64,000 bases of DNA from Nitrospirillum iridis (GCF_014205765.1 NZ_JACIIZ010000018.1:1-64000); one strand, 5' to 3'. Positions 18,776 through 27,525 are shown, numbered from the stretch's first letter. Numbers and translations: made by a program. The notes: a model not told the origin generated them from the sequence alone.

Positions 18776-19623
18776 CCGAGCTCCAACAAACCTTGCCGCC
18801 GGTGCCGCCTGCTGGGCTGACCACGCGCAAATTACGCCGTTGGCTCTACGGCCTCTTGTTTGTTCTGTTCGGATTGCTGATCTGGCACAGCGTCTTCATT
18901 CCCATCGAATCCGGTCAGCTCGGCGTCTTGTGGTCGCGCTTCGGCGGCGGCACGGTCAAGGATCATGTCTTCGGCGAAGGCTATCGTGTCATCTGGCCCT
19001 GGAATCGGATGCAGATTTACGATGTGCGCCTTCAGGACATGCATGGCACGGTAGAGACGCTGACGGCTGATGCGCTTCGCGTATCCGTTGATGTTACCGC
19101 ACGTTTTGCGCCGCGGGCGACGGATCTGACGACGCTGCATCAGACCGTCGGGCCTCGCTACAGGGAGACCGTGGTCTGGCCTGATGTTGTCGAGGCTGTG
19201 CGCCACGTTATCCGTCAGTTAAAGCCGGACGATCTGCGCGTTCTGGGCGAGGTCGAACTCGCCGGCAAGGTCGATGCCGCGGCGCGGGAGGCGATTCAGA
19301 AACATTGGGTCGATCTCGACCGGGTCTTGATCACCCGTATCGCGTTGCCTGATCGGCTCGACGCCGAGATCCAGGACAAACTTGCCGAAGAGCAGAAATT
19401 GCTAGCCTATCAATATATACTCAAGCAGGCCGAACAACAGAACCAGAAATGGCAGATCGAGGCTGACGGTATCCGTCAGTTCGAGGAAAAATCGCACATC
19501 TCGATGCTGAAATGGCGCGGTATTGAGGCAACCGAGCAATTAGCAGCGTCGCCCAACACCAAGATCGTCGTGACAGGTAATGGTGGAAGTCAGATTCCGG
19601 TGTTGCTCAGCGGCGATAAATAG
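18772..19623 (+). CDS. SPFH/band-7 (prohibitin-like) membrane protein
   Basis: 283 residues, ATGA overlap with the exporter. One N-terminal transmembrane segment (about residues 25-43, WLYGLLFVLFGLLIWHSVF) is followed by a band-7 domain with IESGQLGVLWSRFGGG, then a charged coiled-coil stretch (about 195-245). SPFH proteins scaffold membrane microdomains or hold partner proteins. Translational coupling to the exporter strongly suggests it organises or stabilises that transporter. A general HflC role is less likely because no HflK or protease gene is present. Confidence 0.88.
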   Translation: MTELQQTLPPVPPAGLTTRKLRRWLYGLLFVLFGLLIWHSVFIPIESGQLGVLWSRFGGGTVKDHVFGEGYRVIWPWNRMQIYDVRLQDMHGTVETLTADALRVSVDVTARFAPRATDLTTLHQTVGPRYRETVVWPDVVEAVRHVIRQLKPDDLRVLGEVELAGKVDAAAREAIQKHWVDLDRVLITRIALPDRLDAEIQDKLAEEQKLLAYQYILKQAEQQNQKWQIEADGIRQFEEKSHISMLKWRGIEATEQLAASPNTKIVVTGNGGSQIPVLLSGDK

Positions 19624-20091
19624 GCCTGATTAGCGATTTGTCATGCGCCGGCGCTTTCGGTGAACTCGGTTGCGCCGGTCCTTTGATCGGCGGTCCCGCG
19701 CCCCGATAAGCGGCCCAATGCCGCGAGGTCGATTACCCGCTGTGGATGTGGGGTCGCGATTGGGCAATGACTCGGACCATGTTCCAAATTGAGTTGAGCG
19801 GAAAGCGCGTGACGCGACGGAAATGGCTTGACGCCGAGCAATTCCATCCATAATATCAACCATTACTTGTGCATTGTTAGAATTGCGTGATATATCCTAT
19901 GAAGCGTAGTTAATGGCTCGCTATAAGTTGTCACGATATGATTTCTCGGATTTGTCGCATTGTTTTGTCTGCCAATAGCGATGGAAAGCGTAATCAAGAG
20001 TTAGTCACTTTGATGTTGTACAAGCTCTTCCGGTGTTGATGTGGTATCCTCGCGTAGCCCGTATTGGGTGAACTCGGAATTGGAGACGAAA
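19624..20091 (+). other. Gap of about 470 bases, no gene seen
   Basis: No protein-like frame with family resemblance on either strand. The stretch from about 19860 to 20000 is AT-rich and could hold a promoter for the small DUF6072-like gene, but I see no convincing -35/-10 pair. A good ribosome site (GGAGACGAAA) directly precedes ATG 20092. Confidence 0.4.
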
Positions 20092-20385
20092 ATGGCGAAA
20101 GTCGAGACCGATCAAATCGATGTTTTGGGGAACACCGCTCTCCTGGCCGGCGAAATCGTTGTTCCTGGTGCCAGTGACATGATTGCTGGAAATATCGCCT
20201 CGGGTGCCGGCACATTGTTGGCTTCTGGTTTGGTGGCTGCCGTGATCGCGCCATCGATGCCCCTCATCGGGATTTTGGCGGCCGTGGGCTTGCGGATCAA
20301 TTCTTTCCGCCACGCGACGACGGGTCAGCATGTCTGGAGCAATGTCCGGATGAGGCGGAGCGGGGTGTTCGTCGAGAAGGCGTGA
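20092..20385 (+). CDS. Small membrane-associated protein, DUF6072-like
   Basis: 97 residues from ATG 20092, chosen because GGAGAC lies six bases upstream; a longer frame from 20041 lacks such a site. The middle is strongly hydrophobic (LLASGLVAAVIAPSMPLIGILAAVGL). The pattern VVPGASDMIAGNI, then a hydrophobic segment, then NSFRHATTGQHVW matches what I recall of DUF6072, small proteins found next to biosynthetic and SPFH genes. The function is unknown. It may partner the SPFH protein or exporter upstream. Confidence 0.6.
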   Translation: MAKVETDQIDVLGNTALLAGEIVVPGASDMIAGNIASGAGTLLASGLVAAVIAPSMPLIGILAAVGLRINSFRHATTGQHVWSNVRMRRSGVFVEKA

Positions 20386-20707
20386 CCGCACCGTGGACCG
20401 GACGGGAGCGCTGTCGAGGCCTCCGCGGGCTTGACGGGAAGGTGTTTGGTCTGGTGGGTCGATTTGCGGCCTTTCGCGCCAATAGGACCGAGCGTGTCGG
20501 TCGATTGTGCGATGGGTGGCAATTGACGCGTGAGCGGTCTGCGTCGAACCAACGTCGGGCCGTCAAGTCGTTGGCGGGCGCTCGGGTTGGGCGATGCCGT
20601 CGCGGAACGTCACCCTAGCCTTGGTGAGGTTCGGGCGCCTGATCCATATCGTTCCCGGACGTTTTCGAGATCCGAAAAGCCATCCCACTCGTAATCAGGT
20701 CGTGACG
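20386..20707 (+). other. Gap of about 320 bases, nothing recognised
   Basis: GC-rich sequence with only arginine-rich shadow frames on both strands. No family resemblance and no strong hairpin followed by T residues. It probably carries the untranslated lead of the MbtH gene. Confidence 0.35.
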
Positions 20708-20920
20708 ATGCCGAATCCATTTGATGACGACAGCGGGACCTTTCTCGTTCTGGTCAATGACGAGGGGCAGCATTCGCTGTGGCCGGTCTTCGCCGAAGTT
20801 CCCATTGGATGGAACGTCCATTTCGGCCCCGGAAGCCGACAAAGTTGCCTTGAATATATTGAGGCTCATTGGACTGATATGAGACCGAGAAGCCTGGCGG
20901 CTGCGATGGACGGGACCTGA
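20708..20920 (+). CDS. MbtH-family NRPS chaperone
   Basis: 70 residues, the standard size. The family signature is complete: NPFDDDSG at the start, [22 protein letters not shown], and C-terminal [10 protein letters not shown] with the conserved Trp and Asp residues. MbtH proteins bind adenylation domains and are needed for solubility or activity of some of them. Here the likely clients are the threonine-type A-T protein, the C-A-T-KS protein or the partial NRPS. The longer open frame upstream (from 20594) has no family resemblance and is not used. Confidence 0.97.
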   Translation: MPNPFDDDSGTFLVLVNDEGQHSLWPVFAEVPIGWNVHFGPGSRQSCLEYIEAHWTDMRPRSLAAAMDGT

Positions 20921-21000
20921 GTCACTCCTGAGTTCTCGCGCCGGAACAACCGGTGTCGCGAGGCAGCTCCTCCTGCGGGCTGGCTCGAGGCTTTCACAGG

Positions 21001-22176
21001 ATGAACAGGATGGCGGTCCCGAAACCGACTCTCAAGCCTCTGCGGCCTTGGTTCTCCTCGGGGCCTTGTGCCAAGAGGCCCGGTTGGGTGCCGGCCGGGT
21101 TGAGCGATGCCGTTGTCGGTCGATCACATCGCGCTCCTGCAGGCCGGGCAAAGCTGCGTGAAATCATAGACAAGTCGAAGCATCTGCTCGACTTGCCGGT
21201 GACTTATAAGCTGGCGATTGTGCCGGGTTCCGACACTGGTGCGATAGAGATGGCGTTGTGGAATCTGCTGGGGCACACCGGTGTTGAGGTCTGCTGCTGG
21301 GAGAATTTCGGATTCACGTGGCTCGCCGATATCGTCGGACAGTTGAAATTGACGGACGTCACCGTTCATAGAGCCGACACCTATGGATCCATACCGGATC
21401 TCGCTAAGGTGAATTTCGAGCATGATGTCGTCTTCACCTGGAACGGCACTACGTCGGGCGTCTGTGTTCCAGGAGATAGCTGGATCCCAGAAACTCGAAA
21501 GGGGCTTACAATTTGCGACGCCACGTCGGCTGCGTTCGGAATGGAGATCGACTACCGTAAACTGGATGTCGTTACCTGGTCCTGGCAGAAGGCGCTGGGC
21601 GGGGAGGGTGCGCATGGCATGATCGCGCTGTCTCCAGCGGCGATCGAGCGCCTCTCGACGTTCACGCCCGATCGGCCTTTGCCGAAGATCTTCCGGCTCG
21701 TGAAACAAGGTGTTCTTCTCGGAGAGATCTTCGATGGGTCGACAATCAACACGCCGTCTATGCTTGCGGTCGAGGACGCGCTCGACACGTTGAACTGGTG
21801 TATCGATATCGGAGGACAGGCCGAGTTAATCAGGCGGTCGCGACGGAATCTGGACACCATCGCACGCTGGGTATCCGCGAATCCGCATATAGACTTTCTC
21901 GCCACTGATGCGAGAACGACCTCGTCGACCAGCATTTGTTTGAAATTTCGCCACGATGTCTTCGACGCGCTGACCGATACAGGCAAAGCAGATTTCACGA
22001 GACGAGTTTGTGCCAAGGTCGAAGAGAATGGCGCCGGATACGATATCGGTTCGCACCGAGAAGCCCCGCCCGGCCTCCGAATCTGGGGTGGCCCGACCGT
22101 CGAGACGGAGGATATCGACAGGCTGTTGCCTTGGATTGACTGGGCATTCTTGGAAACGACACGGGAATTCGCCTGA
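21001..22176 (+). CDS. serC: Phosphoserine aminotransferase (SerC)
   Basis: 391 residues from ATG 21001 (ATG 21010 is possible). It begins [22 protein letters not shown], as in alphaproteobacterial SerC; the PLP lysine is in [12 protein letters not shown], and RIWGGPTVE is at the C-terminus. It transfers amino groups onto 3-phosphohydroxypyruvate (serine route) or onto the phospho-hydroxy-keto acid of vitamin B6 synthesis, which gives 4-phosphohydroxythreonine. No serA follows. Instead a phosphatase-family gene lies 63 bases downstream, so the pair could make serine or 4-hydroxythreonine for the NRPS. Its place inside the cluster argues for a dedicated copy. Confidence 0.9.
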   Translation: MNRMAVPKPTLKPLRPWFSSGPCAKRPGWVPAGLSDAVVGRSHRAPAGRAKLREIIDKSKHLLDLPVTYKLAIVPGSDTGAIEMALWNLLGHTGVEVCCWENFGFTWLADIVGQLKLTDVTVHRADTYGSIPDLAKVNFEHDVVFTWNGTTSGVCVPGDSWIPETRKGLTICDATSAAFGMEIDYRKLDVVTWSWQKALGGEGAHGMIALSPAAIERLSTFTPDRPLPKIFRLVKQGVLLGEIFDGSTINTPSMLAVEDALDTLNWCIDIGGQAELIRRSRRNLDTIARWVSANPHIDFLATDARTTSSTSICLKFRHDVFDALTDTGKADFTRRVCAKVEENGAGYDIGSHREAPPGLRIWGGPTVETEDIDRLLPWIDWAFLETTREFA

Positions 22177-22239
22177 GGCCGCTGGCGGTTCGCAGCGAGA
22201 CCGAAGCGTTGCCAACCTCCGAGCGGCCAGGTCCGGACG

Positions 22240-23052
22240 ATGGATGCTTTTACAGCAGAATTGCTTCGATTTGCCGAACATCTCGCAGATGAGAGCAGGG
22301 TGCTGCTCGAAGGGGCGGCGACCGCGCGGGTGAATGTCGAATCCAAGGCCGATAACAGTTTCGTCACGGAGGCGGACCGCGCCATCGAGGCCAGGTTGCG
22401 CGGGCTGATCGAACGAACATATCCGCAGCATGGTATCTTGGGTGAGGAGTATGGGCCTCATAATTTGGAGGCCGAGATCGTCTGGGTGCTCGACCCGATC
22501 GACGGTACCGCCCCTTTTATTGCCGGGATACCGGTCTATGGCACCCTAATCGGCGTGAGCCGGTTCGGCAGGCCTTGGATCGGAGCGCTCGACTATCCTG
22601 CCACCGGCGACCGATGGCTGGGTGCGGCGGGCGCAAGCGCCAGCCGGAACGGGGTCGCGATCCGCACACGGCCATGCGCGGGCCTCGGCGCGGCGCTCAT
22701 GACTTGCTCGAATCCTGATTTCTTTCATGACGATGAGTATGCGGCCCTCACCCAGGTGCGCAATGCCGTCCGCTATACTTTGTATGGCGCGAGTTCCTTC
22801 GCCTATGGCTTGCTCGCGAGCGGCCGGACCGATCTCGCCGTCGATTGCGGCCTGAAAGCCTATGATGTTTTCGCGCCCGCGGCGGTGATCTCCGGTGCCG
22901 GCGGCATAGTGACGGACTGGTCCGGTGCCGACATCACGCTCGGCGCACCAGTCCCCATCGTTGCGGCGGGGGACGCTGCGCTCCATGCGCAGGCGCTGGA
23001 GCTGCTTCGGGCGTCCCAAACGGCCGGCTCGTCGCGCCGGATCAAGAGATAG
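22240..23052 (+). CDS. Inositol-monophosphatase-family phosphatase
   Basis: 270 residues with the metal-binding motifs of the family: GEEYG, DPIDGT (the core Asp-x-x-Asp-Gly-Thr) and the C-terminal KAYDVFAPAAVISGAGG in place of the usual WD motif. Relatives include HisN-type histidinol phosphatases and some phosphoserine-type phosphatases. Next to serC it most plausibly dephosphorylates the SerC product. The changed WD segment (YDVFAP) hints at altered substrate choice. Its last 11 bases overlap the convergent Lrp-type gene. Confidence 0.85.
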   Translation: MDAFTAELLRFAEHLADESRVLLEGAATARVNVESKADNSFVTEADRAIEARLRGLIERTYPQHGILGEEYGPHNLEAEIVWVLDPIDGTAPFIAGIPVYGTLIGVSRFGRPWIGALDYPATGDRWLGAAGASASRNGVAIRTRPCAGLGAALMTCSNPDFFHDDEYAALTQVRNAVRYTLYGASSFAYGLLASGRTDLAVDCGLKAYDVFAPAAVISGAGGIVTDWSGADITLGAPVPIVAAGDAALHAQALELLRASQTAGSSRRIKR

Positions 23053-23506
23053 GGAGGGCGAAGCTCTGCTTCACCGTCTGGCTCGGAACATCCGTCTTGA
23101 CGCTCTGGATCCCATTTCTTCGCGTCAGGTGGGTGGACTGGAATTTCCGGTAGCCGTCGAGGTCCGCGACGACGACACGGATCAAGGCATCGCTCTCGCC
23201 CAGCATGATGTAGCACTCCACAACTTCGGGAAGCTGCTCCATCGCCGATATGAAGAGGTCGATCGTTTCCGCGTCTTGCGTCGTGAGCCAGATGCGCGCG
23301 AAGAGCGAGAAGCGCAGCCCGATCTTGGCCGGATCGATCACGGCCACATACCGGTCGATCACACCGGCATCCTCCAGCAAACGAACGCGTCGCAGACATG
23401 GGGAGGGCGATAGGCCGACCTCCTTGGCCAGTTCCACATTCTGCAGCCTTCCATTGCGTTGGAGCGCGCGAAGGATCCGCTTGTCGATCGCATCCAAGAT
23501 TAGCAT
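23042..23506 (-). CDS. Lrp/AsnC-family transcription regulator (AzlB-like context)
   Basis: 154 residues. The N-terminal helix-turn-helix has LQRNGRLQNVELAKEVGLSP followed by CLRRVRLLEDAG. The C-terminal RAM/AsnC effector domain has GESDALIRVVVADLDGYRKF. Such regulators respond to amino acids. It is divergent from a decayed azlC-type exporter gene, the same layout as azlB-azlC, so it was probably the sensor for export of a branched-chain or related amino acid. It may now regulate alaX or the peptide cluster. Confidence 0.92.
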   Translation of the reverse strand: MLILDAIDKRILRALQRNGRLQNVELAKEVGLSPSPCLRRVRLLEDAGVIDRYVAVIDPAKIGLRFSLFARIWLTTQDAETIDLFISAMEQLPEVVECYIMLGESDALIRVVVADLDGYRKFQSTHLTRRNGIQSVKTDVPSQTVKQSFALPIS

Positions 23507-23611
23507 AGAATGCCAATATCATGCAAAAATTATTCGATCAATGCCAAACTAACGACGATTTTCGATATATCCGCAACCAAATTTCGTCAATTGACGCGTA
23601 TAACATATTTC

Positions 23612-23984
23612 ATGAGCGCCGATCGCAGCTTTCCAAGCGGAACGATACCGGAAGTGTCCGCGCGGACTCTTCTGTCCGAATTCACGCGCGCCGCCTTGCC
23701 GGTCACAGTCGCTGGCCTATGGGCTGGTGCTGGGCGCGCAAGCGACACAAAAAGGGCTGCGTTTCCTCGAAGTCCCGCTTATGACCGGGACCAATTACGC
23801 GGGCGGGGCGGAATTTGCAGCGATCGATTTGTGGGCGTCTCCGCCACCGATCTTGATGATCGCCGCCGTCACCTTGCTATCAACAGCCGCCGAGGCGACT
23901 GCCGATATGGGCAACCGTCGCGATCGCCGTTGGCTCGGCGGGAGTGTTGCGGCTCGCCATCAGTTGAGAGAGTTGGAGACAGCC
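23612..23984 (+). pseudogene. Frameshifted, truncated azlC-type amino-acid exporter remnant
   Basis: From ATG 23612 one frame gives an N-terminus ending EFTRAALPVTV. Near 23700 the homology jumps frame to SLAYGLVLGAQATQKGL and then GGAEFAAIDLWASPPPILM, matching the AzlC core (PFGLAYG..., then GA-QFAA-LWA-GAP). The remaining two thirds of AzlC and any azlD are missing. The divergent Lrp-type gene supports the identity, because azl operons are controlled by an Lrp-like AzlB. This is a dead gene between the NRPS block and alaX. Confidence 0.6.
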
Positions 23985-24638
23985 ATGACCATAAAGCGAT
24001 ATCTCGACGATCGTGCGTTGAACGGTGTCGTGGAAGTAACCGCTGTGATTCCGGGCGACCGGCCAATCGTGCGATGCAATGAGACATGGTTTCATGCGCA
24101 GGGGGGAGGCCAGAAGGCCGATCGCGGGACGCTTGCCGCGATTCCGGTCCTCGATGTGCGGCACGCGCCCGATGGCGCTGTCGATCACATCGTCGCCGTT
24201 TCCGACGGTTTGGAGGTCGGGGGGCGATACGCCTTCGCGGTCGACGAGGAGTGGCGCGTTCTAAACTCGAAATTTCATACTGCGGCGCATCTGCTCGTCA
24301 GCGTTTGTGAATCGATGTTTCCGAGTGTGTCCGTCATAGCCGGCCATCAATGGCCGGGTGAGGCCCGGGTGGATTTTGTCGGCGAGGCGGTAGAAGAGAT
24401 CATAGAGCGCTCCGACCAACTTGAGCAGGTGATCAGAGACGAGATTCGCCGCGATCTGCCGGTGACCTTTGTCGGCGATCCCTATGTCAGTCGGGCCTGC
24501 CAAATTGGGGGCTACGCGCCGATCGCGTGCAGCGGAACCCACGCTTTGTCGACGGGGGAATTGGGCCAGTTCAGAATCCGCTCGGCCAAGCTGAAGCGTG
24601 GCCAATTACGCCTCGGCTACGAGATCACGGCAGCCTAG
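23985..24638 (+). CDS. AlaX-type tRNA-editing (alanyl-tRNA editing) protein
   Basis: 217 residues from ATG 23985; the longer frame upstream belongs to the azlC remnant. The free-standing editing domain keeps all zinc ligands: HTAAH (His-x3-His) and CSGTHALSTGELG (Cys-x3-His). Such proteins hydrolyse mischarged Ser- or Gly-tRNA-Ala, and relatives act on threonine-type tRNAs. In a cluster with a threonine-like A domain and serine/hydroxythreonine-type precursor genes, a plausible role is protecting the producer from mischarging by its own amino acid analogue. It stops one base before the IS1380 end. Confidence 0.85.
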   Translation: MTIKRYLDDRALNGVVEVTAVIPGDRPIVRCNETWFHAQGGGQKADRGTLAAIPVLDVRHAPDGAVDHIVAVSDGLEVGGRYAFAVDEEWRVLNSKFHTAAHLLVSVCESMFPSVSVIAGHQWPGEARVDFVGEAVEEIIERSDQLEQVIRDEIRRDLPVTFVGDPYVSRACQIGGYAPIACSGTHALSTGELGQFRIRSAKLKRGQLRLGYEITAA

Positions 24639-24972
24639 CCTGGATAATTCATCAGGGTTGGTGGGCATAGCGTAAGCCTATGGAATCACTTAAGATTCGA
24701 TTGCTAAAGCCGAACCTGCAGTTTCCGGAGCGCTATGCCCGCCGAAGTTGATCCTACTCTGCCGCTGCCGGAGCTGTCGCCGGTCTGCGGCAAGCCTGTT
24801 GTCGCCCGCTTTGACGGTGGGCGGCTGTCGTCGGACGGCGGCGTCCTGCTGTTGGCGGAGGTGGAACGCTGGCTGGGGATCGTCGACCGGCCGGCGCGCG
24901 GCATCGAGGACCCCGCGGATGCCGGAGCGGGTTGTCCATGGGGGGGCGGAGATGATTCGGTTCCGTGCCCCG
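24639..24972 (+). mobile_element. IS1380-family insertion sequence remnant (left end and transposase N-terminus)
   Basis: CCTGGATAATTCATCAGG at 24639-24656 is the typical IS1380-type terminal repeat. A transposase start at 24735 encodes VARFDGGRLSSDGGVLLLAE, the family's conserved N-terminus. About 60 codons later the frame shifts (near 24920; VVHGGAEMIRFRA continues in another frame), and homology ends by about 24970. The other end is absent. The remnant abuts the 3' end of the convergent ketol-acid reductoisomerase-like gene. Confidence 0.75.
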
Positions 24973-24976
24973 GCGG

Positions 24977-25963
24977 TCACACCGGGGTTGATCTGAACGC
25001 CGCTCGAAGCCGCTCATGCGTCCTTGTCAGGTCACTCGTCTGATACATCGCCCTATAGGCTGCTAGGGACGGGTAACCGGCGTCGGCCTCCCTTTTCAGA
25101 ATTTGAACGAAGGCGCCATCCCGAATTTGTTGCAAGATTGCGCGGCCTTTAACTTTGACGTCCTCGCCGAGCAACGTACCAAGATAATGCTGAACGCCGA
25201 GGCGGCAGGTCGGCGACCCTTGTTGCTCGATGACTTCGTACAAGCCCGCAGTCGCGGCCTCGGACATCATTTCCGCCATCTCGCCCGATGCATGCATGTC
25301 CAGCAGTGCTGCGGCTGGGTCGAAGCCGGCCTCGATCAATATCTCGAACGCGATCCGGGTCGCGTCGATCAATAGCGGCGTCAGAAACTGCTCCTGGAAC
25401 AAATCCAATTCCGTTTCGCTCACATGGGATACCGGCATGACGCCGTAGCGGGTGAAACCGACGGCCTTGGCGATGGCGAGGGTGCGCGGCAAGGCCTGAC
25501 CCGATACGTCTTGAATCACGTCGATGAACGCCGGGACGCCCGAGCCCGCGGTATAGTGCTGTCGTATGGGCTTGCCGAACATCTTCGGGGCGAGCAAGGC
25601 GGCATCGACATCTGGGCGAAGCTCGATCTGACCGAAGCGGATCGAAAAGCCATGGGCGAGGATCAAGAGATCACTCTGCCGCAGATGGGGCGCAATCTCC
25701 GCGCGATAGACCTCCGGATGCGCGTCATCCGGAATGAGCAGGATGACGACGGAGGCATTCTCGACGGCGTCTGCAATCGGGCGGGTGTCGAAGCCATCCC
25801 TGAGCGCGGCATCCCGATAGTCGTCAGGACGATTGCCGATGATGACCGACACACCACTATCGCGAAGGTTGGCGGCGAAAGCCTTACCTTGAATGCCATA
25901 GCCGATGATGGCAACGACCTTCTCCGCGATATGATGAAGACTGGCATCTTGCTCGAAATACAT
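24977..25963 (-). CDS. Ketol-acid reductoisomerase paralogue (BurG-like candidate)
   Basis: 328 residues, similar in length to class I IlvC. Retained features are the nucleotide loop VVAIIGYGIQGKAFAANLRDSG, LILAHGFSIRFGQI with the catalytic His, KMFGKPIRQHYTAGSGVPAFI, and DLFQEQFL carrying the first metal Asp/Glu pair. The next metal helix (MHASGEMAEMM) shows only one of the two usual Glu by eye, and GPG after the Lys is changed to FGK. GGAGAAA precedes the ATG. No ilvBN or leuA is near. With sulfonium-type genes next door, it fits a BurG-like enzyme, a KARI relative that turns gonyol into a cyclopropanol in Burkholderia. The NAD(P) fold is sure; the reaction is inferred. Confidence 0.85.
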   Translation of the reverse strand: MYFEQDASLHHIAEKVVAIIGYGIQGKAFAANLRDSGVSVIIGNRPDDYRDAALRDGFDTRPIADAVENASVVILLIPDDAHPEVYRAEIAPHLRQSDLLILAHGFSIRFGQIELRPDVDAALLAPKMFGKPIRQHYTAGSGVPAFIDVIQDVSGQALPRTLAIAKAVGFTRYGVMPVSHVSETELDLFQEQFLTPLLIDATRIAFEILIEAGFDPAAALLDMHASGEMAEMMSEAATAGLYEVIEQQGSPTCRLGVQHYLGTLLGEDVKVKGRAILQQIRDGAFVQILKREADAGYPSLAAYRAMYQTSDLTRTHERLRAAFRSTPV

Positions 25964-26242
25964 GCCCGATTTCTCCAGCGCAAAATATTACAGAGTTAGG
26001 GAGGACGTTGCTTGACGAAACATTGCGCACCGATATGTGGGAGAAAGCAAGATCATTTTTCTATTAAGGGTTGTCAAAATGGATTGAATATCGTGGACGC
26101 TTGAGGCACGCTTTCCGTGGTTGAGTTTCGTGTGTTGTCTTGCGTTCTCTCTCTTCGGTGTCCAGATCGAAGCGCTAGCGGCCGGTATCGCTTAAGTCTT
26201 GTTGGATCGGTTGCCTGACTACAATCGGGAGTGAAGTCCGGC
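25964..26242. promoter_or_regulatory. Divergent promoter region between KARI-like and oxygenase genes
   Basis: 279 bases between two divergent starts. The part from about 25990 to 26110 is AT-rich. Both directions must start here, so promoters are expected, but I see no consensus hexamers I would defend. The KARI-like gene has its ribosome site GGAGAAA at the left edge, and GGGAG (26227-26231) serves the oxygenase gene. Confidence 0.4.
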
Positions 26243-27310
26243 ATGAGTGATGCCATGAGAATGCAGCGCCTCGCAGATGCGCCGGCCTTTCGCCTGGTGG
26301 AACCGGGGCCGGGTTTCAGGATCCCGGTCCGGAATCGCGCTTTCTTGGCTGGGTCGAGCGACGAGGCCGTTCCGGAAGCGATACCGGATGCCGGCGGAAT
26401 GATCCCGATTTTTGCTGCAGACCGGGTCGATACCGTACTGTCTTCGCTCGCGCTTTCGGCGAGGGCGACGATCGATGCGATGTTGCCCGCATGCGGCGGC
26501 GTTGTGCTGAGCGCTTTGGCCTTGGCTGACAAGGCCGATTTCGAGCGGTTCATGATCGCTCTCGGATATGACTTCACGGGATATGTCGGTGGCATCGCGG
26601 TCCGAGGGGATGGTGCGGGGGTAGTGCTCGTGGCGAGCGAGGAGGATGCGCGGATCACCTTGTCCCCCCATAACGAGATGGCCTATCTCGCGACCTATCC
26701 AAACAAGATCTTCTTCTTCTGTCAAACCGAGGCCCCGCTTGGTGGCGAGGTTCCAGTCAACGATATTCGGCAAAGCATTCGCTTCATTCCCGATTCCGTG
26801 AAAGATGATTTCAGAAAAAAGGGAATTCGATACTATAGGAACTTGCCTAAGGCGTCGTCTATTTCGGAACGGGGCTGGGTCGATACATTCCTCACGGACG
26901 ATAAGGTGTCGATAGAGCGTATTATGAGGAGTTTAAATTATGATTTCGATTGGATAAAAGATGATAGGCTTATCTATTCCTATGCCCGCCCTGCTTTCAT
27001 CGCACATCCAGAGACAGGGGCGGAGATATGGTTCAATCAAGTTACCGAATTGCACAGTTCCTATTGGCGATCTCATCCAAATTTTCCCGATGGTCTGACG
27101 GATCTAGACTATCCAGCTACGACAACATATGGGGACGGGTCGCCGATCGACGATGATCTGATCTCCCTCCTTCGGTCTACACTTTGGACGGCCGCGCGGG
27201 CTGTTAAGATGAAGAAAGGAGATGTCCTCGTGCTGGACAACCAAGTCTTGCAGCACGGGCGGTTTTCCTTCGAGGGGGAACGCAGACACTTCGTCAGCTT
27301 GACGCGATAG
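26243..27310 (+). CDS. TauD/SyrP-type Fe(II)/2-oxoglutarate-dependent oxygenase
   Basis: 355 residues from ATG 26243 (GTG 26231 is the alternative). The iron ligands are His and Glu in SPHNEMAY (about residue 143), where TauD-type enzymes have His-x-Asp/Glu, and the distal His in VLQHGRFSF. The 2-oxoglutarate Arg is in GERRHFVSL. SyrP-type members hydroxylate amino acids while bound to NRPS carriers. Here it lies among the sulfonium-pathway genes, so it may hydroxylate the starter, the gonyol-like product or a carrier-bound amino acid of region 1. An AT-rich patch (about 26880-27050) suggests mixed ancestry. Confidence 0.85.
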   Translation: MSDAMRMQRLADAPAFRLVEPGPGFRIPVRNRAFLAGSSDEAVPEAIPDAGGMIPIFAADRVDTVLSSLALSARATIDAMLPACGGVVLSALALADKADFERFMIALGYDFTGYVGGIAVRGDGAGVVLVASEEDARITLSPHNEMAYLATYPNKIFFFCQTEAPLGGEVPVNDIRQSIRFIPDSVKDDFRKKGIRYYRNLPKASSISERGWVDTFLTDDKVSIERIMRSLNYDFDWIKDDRLIYSYARPAFIAHPETGAEIWFNQVTELHSSYWRSHPNFPDGLTDLDYPATTTYGDGSPIDDDLISLLRSTLWTAARAVKMKKGDVLVLDNQVLQHGRFSFEGERRHFVSLTR

Positions 27311-27499
27311 CGGATGGGGTTTGAGCCGATTCGTCACCGACGCGGGGGCTTCCAAGAATCATTGCGCGGGATAATCTGGTTGAAGATTGTGTAGCTTCAT
27401 GGTATGCAATTCAAAGAAGAATAAACTTAAATCCACACCTCTTATAATCGCCTTCGGCACTTTTGAGCACCGTCGCGGTACCGACAGGGTTTGCCCATC

Positions 27500-27525
27500 G
27501 GAATGTAACGTTGGAATGTAACGTT
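27500..27525 (+). repeat. Perfect tandem 13-bp direct repeat, possible regulator site
   Basis: GGAATGTAACGTT occurs twice head to tail at 27500-27512 and 27513-27525, about 60 bases before the aminotransferase start. Each unit ends in the palindrome AACGTT. The position suits an activator or repressor site for the aminotransferase-decarboxylase-methyltransferase-megasynthase run. Confidence 0.6.
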
